A DNA stretch of 64,000 nucleotides from Oegoconia quadripuncta (Eukaryota; Arthropoda; Insecta; Lepidoptera; Autostichidae), in assembly GCA_949316235.1 (NCBI GenBank), contig OX438749.1, forward strand, positions 11,798,914-11,862,913. The letters run 5' to 3'. The notes beneath the pieces are model-generated. The model made no database searches. It saw only the letters and a list, made by a program, of their open reading frames with translations, and was not told the DNA's origin. This document shows positions 43,601 through 55,600 of this stretch, piece by piece. A program made the translations under genes and the position numbers. Numbering within the stretch: the first letter of the stretch is position 1; every line of letters begins with the position of its first letter.

Positions 43601-46600
43601 TTTTATTCATTCTTCACAGGATGAAAATTTAAATGCATTACGTTAGGTAGGTCAGTTGAGAATGAACACAGCTCCTCACTTTTATTTATAGTAGATATTT
43701 TTAAATTTATTGAAAGGAAGATATTGTCACGATGTATGCACAGCCCCATGAATTACTGATTTTGTAGAGTTGGCTTACACGCTCTACAAGTTTATCTTAC
43801 AATAAACAAGTTGTATCTATGTTTATAATTATTTTTCGTATGTATATTTTTTTACATAGGTATATTAGATTTTCAAAAATATCCTGAGACGGAAAGATTA
43901 GAATATTATATATACTATTTAAACTTATCGAAATTGCATGAACGGCTCGTTATTGCAAAACAAAAAAATTGTATTTAGATCCACGGCATTTTCCCACAGC
44001 AGAATATCGTAAGAAAATATCTAGAATATACTAACCGATTTACGTCTGATATTTGTTGTAATTTTTTTACTGCATACCCTGCAGAGCTGAGCCTCTTCGC
44101 CAATTTATGGATAATTTCACAGATTTATTTATTTTCTGTATAAAAAATTATTTGCCTTAAACCATTATACTATTCGAGAAATAGCATTGTTCAGAGAGCC
44201 TTAGCTTAGTTTTAGTGTATCACTTTGGAACAATGCGTAGGTATCGTAAGTAGCAAACAATGCTCTTTCATGTTTTTTTTTTTTTTTTTTTTTTTATGGT
44301 TAACTGGATACGCATTTGACCACAATCTCACCTGATGAGAAGTGATGATGTGGCCGAATTAATTAATTTTATGCTTTAGCAGGGTTAGCAAGTCATTTAT
44401 GTAAACAAGACACAAAAATTATCCGAGAACGAAGCCTTGTGGGACGCCAATTCAAACTATGAACCCTTACCTATATACGATCGCTTTGTTATTTGTCAGT
44501 GTAGAGTAATATCCAAAGTTAATTAAGTACATATTTTAGGATGGCAGTCCGATCAGAGAACGTCCCAAATGGGACAACCAGATCGAATTCCTCATGTCCT
44601 GTATCGCCACGTCGGTAGGCTTGGGCAATGTATGGCGGTTTCCTTTCGTCGCCTACCAGAACGGAGGAGGAGCTTTCCTTATCCCATACATCATCATCCT
44701 GTTGGTCATAGGGAAGCCTATGTACTACCTCGAAACAGTTCTCGGCCAATTCAGTAGCTCTAACTGCGTCAAAGTCTGGGCGCTGTCACCAGCTATGAAA
44801 GGTATGTAGAAAACCTATCGTAGGATATAATAATAGTACATTACGGTATAAGTGCGTTATGGTAACACACTTGCGAGGAAACAGAATATAAAATTCCATA
44901 TTCGTAGGTACATATTTACATACATAAAGCTCATATTTAAAGTTATTCACCTTTTACTTTGCACTGCATTTGGGTTTCCGGGTCAATACGCTTCCACTGA
45001 GGTTGTATGGAAGAAATCGCTATTTGTGATAAGACCGCCTTTGTACCGTATCTTTGTTTTATCATTTATGGTAAATGTTCTTTGCATTTTATTTTGTGTG
45101 CAATAACGAATTTAATAATAATAATAAACCTACAAACACATAATAATATATGCTAAATATATTCGTAACGGCTTAAAATTTCAACACAACAACGGCTTTT
45201 CATCAAACATATACATTCAGTGTACTAAGTATCGGGAATTTGTCAATAAAACAAAAAATACAAATTATTCATCTAAATTTATTTTATCGCCTTCAAAGTA
45301 GGCCCCATCGCTTGCAATACAACATCTCCACCGCTTCACCCAGTCTTCCATACATTTTTCATAGGCTATTTGCGGTATGGCCTTTAGCTCATTCAGCGAA
45401 TTTTCTTTTATGGCTTCTATCGACTCAAAACGTTTTCCTCGAAGTGGTAATTTTAACTTGGGAAATAAGAAAAAGTCAGACGGAGCCATATCAGGTGAAT
45501 ACGGTGCTTGGTCGAGAACTTTTGTTGAATTTTTCGCTAAAAACTCTTTCACTATAATGGCTGTGTGTGATGGTGCATTATCATGGTGCAGCATCCATGA
45601 GTTGTGTTGCCACAAATCTGGACGTTTTCGGCGGATACTCTCACGCAAACGCTTCATGACGCCTAAATAATATTCTTTATTCACTGTTTCTCCCTCTGGA
45701 AGGAATTCGGAGTGAACCACACCACGGTAGTCAAAAAAAACTGTCAGCATCACCTTGATTTTGGAGCGACTTTGCCGCGGTTTTTTGGGTTTCGGCTCGT
45801 TTTCGAGACGCCATTCTGAAGACTGTTGGCTTGTTTGCATGTCGTACTCATAAACCCATGTCTCGTCGCCAGTTATTATACGTTTCATAAAGGTCGGATC
45901 CGTAGAAGCTCGGGAAACCATGTCTTCAGCGACATGCTTTCGCTGCGCTTTTTGAACAAAATTGAGCTCTTTTGGAACTAGTCGAGCGGCGACGCGTTTC
46001 ATGCCTAAAATGTCAATGAGAATGTTGTGGACGGACTTAAAAGATATGTTCACCTCACTAGCCAACTCTCTCAGACTCATACGTCGATTTTCGAGCACTA
46101 GCTTCTTGATTCTGTCGATGTTTTCTTTGGTCGTAGCGGTTGAAGGTCTACCAGAACGAGGCAAGTCTACTACTACTTCTCGGCCTTCTTTAAAAGCCTT
46201 ATACCATTCATAAGCCCTTGTTTTCGATATACACGATTCGCCGTAGGTATTTCGCAACATTTTTAGTGATTCACCACATGAAATATCATTTGAAACACAA
46301 AATTTAAGGCACACTCTTTGTTCAACAATATTTTCCATTGTAAAAATCGCCGAGGACTCAAAACTATGACCAACAAAAAGTGTAGTTTAAAACAAATTAA
46401 ATGACAGATCCCGCTCAAATTTTGCGCGCTAAATCAGTACAGTGCTACCAACATGCAGTAAAAAAATTAGAACGACCTCTTTTACGCGGGTCTTTTTATT
46501 GACATATTCCCGATACTTTTTACACAGAGTAGTATATAGAACCCGCCCCCTCGTTAACAAAGCTTTCATGATGATTATATTCACAGGTACCGGCTACGCT

Positions 46601-49600
46601 CAAGCCCTCGGCGCTGGCTATGTACTATCTTACTACGTATCGATAATTGCTCTCTGCCTATATTACTTGGCTATGAGCTTCCAGGCGACGCTGCCGTGGG
46701 CCCTGTGTCAGCCGGAATGGGATAACTGCGTACCTTCGGGAGAGTCTGTCAACATCACAGAAATCGAAGGGCCCGCGATCAGCAGCGCAGAACTATACTT
46801 CACGTAAGTTTATTTATTGTTAGTCCTTCATGCCTGATTATCTGGTATCTATCTATTGCGACATAAATAGTGATTAGTTTAGATTACCAAAATGTGAAGA
46901 GGACGAACGTAGGTATTTGGAATTCTGTGAACGAATAGTACCCAGATAAGGAAACATAATTAATATATGAAATATATTTCACATAATTAGATTAGAGAGA
47001 CACGCTTAATGAAGATTAGATGACTAGAAAAATCAAAGGTAGACGCCGTTAATGTGATGGATGATGGTGATATGATGTGATTAATAGCTCCAAATCATCA
47101 CATTAAAAACTTAAGGCATCAAATTCTGTCGTATGTATTCATTCATATATTATTTAGGGATAGATGTAGACAAAAATTAGATAGGGAACCTTGTGACTAA
47201 GAAAATACAGGGCGTCCCAAAGTTATGGGACATGAAGGGGAAGTACCTTAAATATCGTAGATAGTGAATTTTGCTCAAAGAAGACTTTATGTTATTTTTA
47301 AAAGTTAGTAATTCTGCATTCATAGATTTTCTAAAAATTATTTGCTTCGGCTGGGAATCGAACCGACTCAAATGTGAAAAAAAAAACACCCTACTTTTAT
47401 GATGCCAATCGAAAGAATAGCTAAAAAATAATAACTCTGCCTAAGTAACATAGTATTTTAAAAGAAAGGAACAACGTGAAATTAATCATTTTAATCAAAT
47501 AAAAAACATACATGAAACTGCCGTAGTCAATTAAGTAGGTATTTTTTTGTAAATTAATTAATTAAATGCTCAAAATGTGATCCCTCTTGTCTTACGCAAA
47601 TCGCCAATCTATTTTATGAAGTGGGTACTTATTTACGAATAATCAATGCTATCTTTGGAATGATAATATCGCTACTTTTCGAACGTCGTCGGCAATAAAT
47701 AACTTTCTTGAAATTTGACTCAATCATTTTATGTTGTTCCTTTCTTTTAAAATACTATGTTACTTAGGCAGAGTTATTATTTTTTAGCTATTCTTTCGAT
47801 TGGCATCATAAAAGTAGGGTGTTTTTTTTTTCACATTTAAGTCGGTTCGATTCCCAGCCGAAGCAAGTAATTTTTAGAAAATCTATGAATGCAGAATTAC
47901 TAACTTTTAAAAATAACATAAAGTCTTCTTTGAGCAAAATTCACTATCTACAATATTTAAGGTACTTCCCCTTCATGTCCCATAACTTTGGGACGCCCTG
48001 TATACTACTTATCAGAAAAAGTACCATCCGGTAAAAAGCTAAAGCATTAGGAAAATATGCGAATGGAAATTCGCTTCTATGACAAATCGATTTATGAAAC
48101 GCCATATCCGAAGTCGATAGGTACTTTGTTCTCAACCTGAACATCTCTTTCATTACAGAAAAACTGTGCTTCGTCAACTAGACTCCATTGACGACGGAAT
48201 CGGTAAGTATAATTATACCAACTTATTTCGATTCATTCAATCATTCTTTCCGGTCGTGCATGACCTGGATTAAAATGTAGTTTATAAATATTTTTATATC
48301 TAATTAGTTAATTTATTTAACATTTGTTAGTTAAGTCTACTTTGTTGTTTTATATTATAAATGCGAAAGATTGGATGTTTGTTTGTTTGTTTCTCAATCA
48401 CGGCGAAACGGATGAACGGATTTGAATGAAATTTCGTATATAGGTAGAATATACCAGGGATTAAGACATAGGATATTTATATCCCGAAAAAGTGAGAAGT
48501 TCCCTCGAGATAAACAAATTAAACATATCCGCGATAAAGTTTTTCTAACGCAGGCGATGCCGCGGGCGGAAAGCTAGTAAAAATAAATATTTCGGACACT
48601 TACACCAATCATCTAGTCCCAAATTAAGCAAAGCTTATGTACTATGGATGCGGATAAACATACATAAATATCCATGATTGGGGAATAAATGTTCGTATTC
48701 ATCATTTACCCCTCGCCTGATTCGAACCCGCAACGGTTGGTTTCGCTGACAAGATCACTATCCACTACACCAATCGGTCGTAAATATGTTATTATAGCTA
48801 TTGATTGGTTAACTAATATTTTAAATTGAATATTTCACTGGAAATGTTGTTAAATAAAAGTAAATTAATAAATACCTACGTAGGTATTATAGTTAAATTG
48901 AGGAAAAGTGGAACTTTTTTTAACTCTAGGATAAGTTTATTTTTCTGGAAACATGTTCTCGGCGACACGGTGTGAGTCATCGACCACACCAATAGACTCC
49001 TAATAACAGGGGAAAGGAATCTGTCAACATATCAGGGTGACAGAGCAAAAATCCGAATCAGTGATTGGGTAGGTAGTCCTGTTAGCATATTGCACTCTGA
49101 TCACTTCTGTCAAGACACGTAAATAACTACCATACCTTACCTGGAATACGACCTCCCGCCTCCCTCATACCTCAGCTAGATGACATAATTAATTCATCAT
49201 GTAATAGGCTGTGTGGTCGAAAACATAGTAATCATGAAGCAGTTAAGAGGGTTTATTCCGTCCAGTGGCGCCCTTAATTCTCGAAACTAACCGCAATTAA
49301 AGCTATTTAGGTATTATTTATAATTAGCTTTCAGGCTTCTCGAGTTCAGGTCACAGCATTTTTTTGATTTATTCTGTATTTAAATTTTAACACTTTCGCG
49401 GGCACTTGAACGCCTACAGACGTTATAACAATAAAACTTCTATTAAGTATGTCTGGTTCACTGCACGTGAAAAGATTAATTTACCTATAGAGGGCGCCAG
49501 TGGAAAAAGTTAAGTCCTTTAAACTTATTATATTTTTAACCGAATTCAAAAAGGAGGAGGTTCGCAATTCGACATAACTATATCTTTAATGATATTTATG

Positions 49601-52600
49601 TAATTTGCAGGAACACCGTTATGGGATCTGACGTTATGTTTGTTGGCATCGTGGATCATTATTTTCTTCATCGTCGCGAGAGGAGTGAAAAGTTCCGGCA
49701 AAGCTGCGTACTTCCTCGCCCTGTTTCCTTATGTAGTCATGTTCATCCTTCTCATCAGGTTAGTTAAATCTTTAATTGCACACTACTTTCACCTGAAACT
49801 ACGGTTTTGAAAAAAGATTCAGCGTAGCAAGTTCCACCCTGCAGTTTTATGTATAGACCACGCCTACATCTTATCACATCTACCCTGCATACTTTTATGT
49901 ATAATAATAGACTACGTGCACTTCTCATTTCCACCTTGCATAGTTTTATATATAACTAGCGTTCCGGCCGCGACTTCGTCTGCGTGGAAGATGGTATCAA
50001 AATCGGTTCAGCAAAGAAATTTGCTTATGTTTAGTAGCAAGCCAGGTCCTAATGTCTACCCACAAAATTTCATCCAAAACCGTCCAGTAACAAACATACG
50101 TACAGACAGACATACACACAAACTTTTGCATTGATAATATTAGTTGGGATATTAGTTGGAATAATAGATACATTTGTCGTCCCCACATCCTGCATAGTTT
50201 TAGGTATGTATAATAATAGACTATGTATGTAAATTCGAGGAATGAAAATGTTAATAATGATAAAGAACATCATCCGTTGCACTTCTCAAAACCATAAGAA
50301 CTGCTTGTCCTACAATATGCAAACGAGTGAACTTTATTGCTTTTTGATTGATAATAAATCTGTCATAAAAATTGGTTAACCTCTTCTTTCCCCAACTGTA
50401 CCTACACTAATCGTTTTCAACTAGCATATTTTTAGATATAAGTACTAATATATATATACATACAATACATAACATACTTAACATCAGGTGTGATTGAGGT
50501 CAATTGCAAACCCGTTGTTCTTAAAAAAAAACATACACATATCGTCTCCACCTTACATGCATAGTTATACCTAGGTGTAATAATAAAATTACAGGATGTT
50601 GGTAATCAAGTTATTTACGACTTTTTTTTCAGGTCTGTAACATTACCGGGTGCTGGCAACGGTATATTGTTTTTCATAACTCCTGAATGGAGTAAAATTT
50701 TGGAAATTAAGGTTAGTTAATTAGTACACTGGTTGCGCTAAAAATTGTAGTATGGGTGATATCTACCGACTAAGACATTGGAAGTTGTCTCTCTAAGCTG
50801 GATCTATTCGGGCCTATAGAGATTAGTGTATTTTTTTATTCGAACAAGCAATCGATTTTCACCCTCTTCCACACTCTCAACTCGCCTCAGAAGAAAATAG
50901 AGTGCAACTGAAACTGAGAACTCGGGAAATAGGCTTGCTCTATGCTGACTATCTTACTCACATAAATAAATATCCATACATACATACATAATGTCACGCC
51001 TGTTTCCCGTAGGGGTAGGCAGAGACCACAGACTCCCACTTGCTATGATCATGACACACCTCTTTTGCTTCCTTCACTCTCAAATCAAAAATGCTTTATT
51101 TTGTAGGTACACAGGGTACACTTAAAATAGTCAGATTTTCTCATCTCTCATCTCATCATTCTCATAAGGTTGTTCATACATGCTCGTCGGTTTCGGGTAC
51201 TCTTTCTTTAAGACGTCCCCGATTTGATCATGGTACGTTCGCCGTGGTCTTCCCCTACCAACACTACCATCCACATTCGCTTTGTATATCACTTTCGTAT
51301 GTCTTCTTTCATTCATATCTCAATAAATATCCGTAGTATTTAAATCCAATATGTTCACTAGTGTCCATACTCCACCATTTGTTTTCACGCAACAAAATCT
51401 TATTGCACTTTACATAGGTATTTAAAGTATAGCCTAACATTTTATTCTATTCATTCCAGGTCTGGTACGCTGCGGTCACTCAAGTGTTCTTCTCTTTGTC
51501 TGTATGTTCTGGAGCACTCATTATGTTTGCTTCATATAACGGATTCAAGCAAAACGTCTATAGGTACATTAACTAAACTTTATAGTCAAATTAAAACTTA
51601 AAACGTGCCCTGATATAAATTTTTAGGACCTTTTTGACTCTTTGTCATGTGTAGTACCTACTTAATTAAACAATATTTAGTCTTGCATTTAGTCTAATTG
51701 TAATTGGTAAAAATGGCATGTGTCAATATCGAAATTCTAGAAAATGCTGCTTGAGGAACCTATACAGGGTTGCCTACTACAGAATAACCAATTTACTATA
51801 TCACTTAATATATATGTTGTAGGTAAGGCTACGTTACACTACACGTGTCTGTATGTTGCGTATAGGTACCTAATAGTGCTTAAAAAATCAATCAGAGAAG
51901 CATGCGACAAATTCCATAAATTTAATTCAAGTCTATGTATGCGAAAAGCGAGCTTTGCTCACGTTCACATTGACGTAAAAAGTACCTATGTAAAAATTGT
52001 TCTATTATATCCGCTAGATGATGATAGATGATCATACACATATACCTCCTTATATATACTATATATAGGCTCATAATTATAACGAAAATTTCAGAGACTC
52101 GATGATCGTAACAACATTGGACACATTCACAAGTCTGATCTCAGGCATCACTATATTCGGCGTGCTGGGCAATTTGGCGTACGAACTAAACTATGACGAT
52201 GTTGGTAGAGTCATCGGTTCCGGCGGTACCAGTCTTGCCTTCATCTCTTACCCTGATGCAATCGCGAAATCACCATTCGTACCTCAGGTGAGTGGAGAAA
52301 TATAAACGCCGATAAGCCTTAGAAACTTGTGGATCTTGGATGCCTACTAATGACGTACTAATGCGTATATTCTGTTGGTTGAGTTACCAGTTGTAAGTTG
52401 CAGCAACTTAGTGCCTCGCATTGGTATCTCGTTCGGCCAATCCAATACTGGCCGCGGAAATACAGAGTTAATTAATTCTTGAGACCAAAAGTAAAGCACG
52501 TACAAATACAGTTTTCCCAAAGCAACCACACTCATTTTTTAATTAGTTTTTTTATGAAATACAGGTTAGCACTTGACTTCAAACACTTGATAAAGTGAAG

Positions 52601-55600
52601 ATAAGGCCCAACCAGAAGGTGTGCTCCCAAAAATATATTTTAAAAAGTTCGTTTCTTTGGTAAAGCTTTATTGGTAATCATGAGTATATGTAGGTATACA
52701 CTTATGGGAATAAAAAATTAATTTCAAAAATATATTATTTTGAGAGTAATCCTGAGTAGGTACGTGCATATCGTTTGGTATCAAGAACTAACTAAAAGTC
52801 ACCATAATATAGTCAGCTCCGTAATAAAATTATTAATGAAATGATCCTTAGGTACATCACGAAAACTTCCCATACCTATTTAGTTTCAACAACCGCGGTA
52901 GATATCAGCGTTAGTATTCGTTCGATAGATAAGAATTTCGAACACAAGTGCAGCGATCTACTGTTCGAAATTTAATTAAATTTGTGACACCTAAATCACT
53001 TTTTTGAATAGAGTGCTTCTAATGCTGGTTTTGAAAGTAGTTTGTTCCCTTTTGGAAACGAATGAAACTTTAGGTACCTATACAGATGCTTACAGGAATA
53101 CTTACATCAAAAAGAAGCGTGAAACGAAAACTGAATAGAGCAATTTGACAGATACTACCATTATAATACTCGTAATAATCCGTCTCAATAAATCATACTG
53201 TGCAACTGACGTGGAATCATTATTCCAGCTATTTTCTGTCCTCTTCTTCCTGATGATGGCGGTGCTGGGCATTGGATCTGGCGTGGCGTTACTCTCAACT
53301 ATCAACACCGTACTCCTGGATGCCTTCCCTCGGGTTCCAACTATCATCATGGCGCTAGGAGGATGCATTGTTGGATTCCTAGTTGGACTGGTCTACGTAA
53401 CACCGGTATTTTTTTCCTTTATCACTTATACTGGTATTAAAGCATTACTATCTTGATTATGAACAGGTAAATCAGTCACAGAACCTGTTGCACATTGTCA
53501 GATACATTATCACAATAGAGTAAGAAAGTAGTTAATACCAGATTATAACTATACGAGGACAGGAAAAAAATTACCAAATCCTATTTTATTAGTGAAGTCT
53601 TTGTTAGGGTTGTATGATAGTGCTTTTCTCAACAACAATGAAACAAAAACATGAAGATTAATTTAACAAAAATTTCCACTCTTTTACCGCATTTACTTTT
53701 TAGCCGACTGCCCCAAAAAGAGGGTAATATTTTTTTAGTGTATTACTTATGTAGATTTCTGTTACCTCTTGGCCTAAACGACTTTACCGATTTTATAGTT
53801 CGTCTTGAAGAAATCCAATATATTTTGCGGGAATATGCTGTCGGGTTTTTTGGTTTTTAAATATTTAAATTCGATACAACCTTAGAGTGCTCGCCTCTTG
53901 AATCGTTTAAAATTGTCACAGTCACAGATGTACGGTCAGCCGCGCATCAGTCGTAATAACTGTACCGCCCGCTCCTTGTACGGGCGCGCTACCGTACGAG
54001 AGCTCAGCTTTTACTGGCATTATTACGCTTGACGTGCGGTTGGTTATACATACTTTCTGGGAACATTTATTGATTCCAAATTTTAAAAAATCACTATTAT
54101 CTGAACGTCACTTTGCTCTGGATGCTTAACTCTGTATCTTCTGAGTGCAGATGCTCTGATAACATTTCATAGCATTTTCGTGAAAAATTATGTTTCGTTT
54201 TATCTAAGTCTGCCGCCAACCAGGAATGCTAAGATATATATTTCGGCTGTTGGAGATAAGATAGGCAGTTCTCCGTTTGGGAGTTATGGTTGAACACACA
54301 TTTGGCCTAATTTTATTCGTGATTGAGATAAAACACTTGACCCATTCTGCACAAAAAAATATATCATCTTAAAATATATTTCAGGGAGGACAATACGTGC
54401 TTGAGATAGTAGACTACTATGGCGGAACTTTCATGCGACTTTTCGCAGCCATTGCAGAAACGATTGGTGTTTTCTGGATCTACGGTTAGTAATACTTACC
54501 TACATGGTTGACAGTTGAGGTGGGGCATACACGTAGTTACAGTGGTACGGGGGCAGAACCGTATAGGAAAACTGTCTTAGGTGGACAGTACCGTCATTGA
54601 TGCGGAATTTCCTAAAAATATACTTCATGTTCATGTACCTACAGCCATTGAGGATAATGGCGATTTTCAGAAAAAAAAAACTCTTATATCGCAAAATAAA
54701 CCCATAAGTTCCATAAACATTTAGACACAATTGATATACCCGTGCAAAATGTAAGTAATAAGGAAAAATATAGGTAGCTGACAAAATCAATAGGTATGAG
54801 GACAGAATGGCACGAATGATCGAATATTTTTGTACCTAAGTATGTGTTTCTGTAATATGCAAATAAACGTTTTATCTGTCAAATATTTGCATATTCTCCA
54901 ATGACTACATTTATTCCAAATCTATGAATGCATTCATGCAGAAGTAGTTTTCTTCAAAAGTTAGGGTTAAGTCCTAGAAAGCTTTTTTGCTGATACCTAC
55001 CTACCGCACTAATGAAATGATGAGTATGGACATCCCCATATCAACTTTCCATCCAGTAGCCTATACATACTTAGATAGTACTTACTTAACAATAACGATA
55101 AGCTAATAAGAAAGGTTTTGTCCGCGTTTTCCGGATCCGGTTGTTTGTGTATCAATAGGTACGAATAAGTGTACAAATATATTTTTTGAAAAATAAATTG
55201 TGTTGTTAAAAAAGTACTCATTCCAACAGACAAGATTATAATATAAGGTGATGCATTTCAGGTTTGGAGAACTTGTGCCTTGACATTGAGTTTATGTTAG
55301 GCATAAAGACGTCTATCTATTGGCGTATTTGCTGGACGATAGTCACCCCCGTGATCATGATCGCGGTGTTCATGTACGCTCTGATCACGACTGAAGCACT
55401 ACTATTTGGTGGCACTTATGTTTACCCGAGCGCAGCATACCGTACGTATAACTATCTTATTTAATACTTACATAATTTAGATGGAGCACGAAAACTATTT
55501 ACCAGAGTATGGCTCATCGTGAACCCCAACCATCACTAACTCTATATTTATAGAAAATCTATCGATCAATTGTGGAAATTTGTCACAAGATATCATGCCG

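Noticed and set aside
45377..46213. Plus-strand frames of 97 and 83 residues
   Set aside because: They are antisense shadows of the mariner transposase.
47177..48034. Two near-identical proteins starting [16 protein letters not shown]
   Set aside because: They are the two arms of the foldback element read from opposite strands, not genes.
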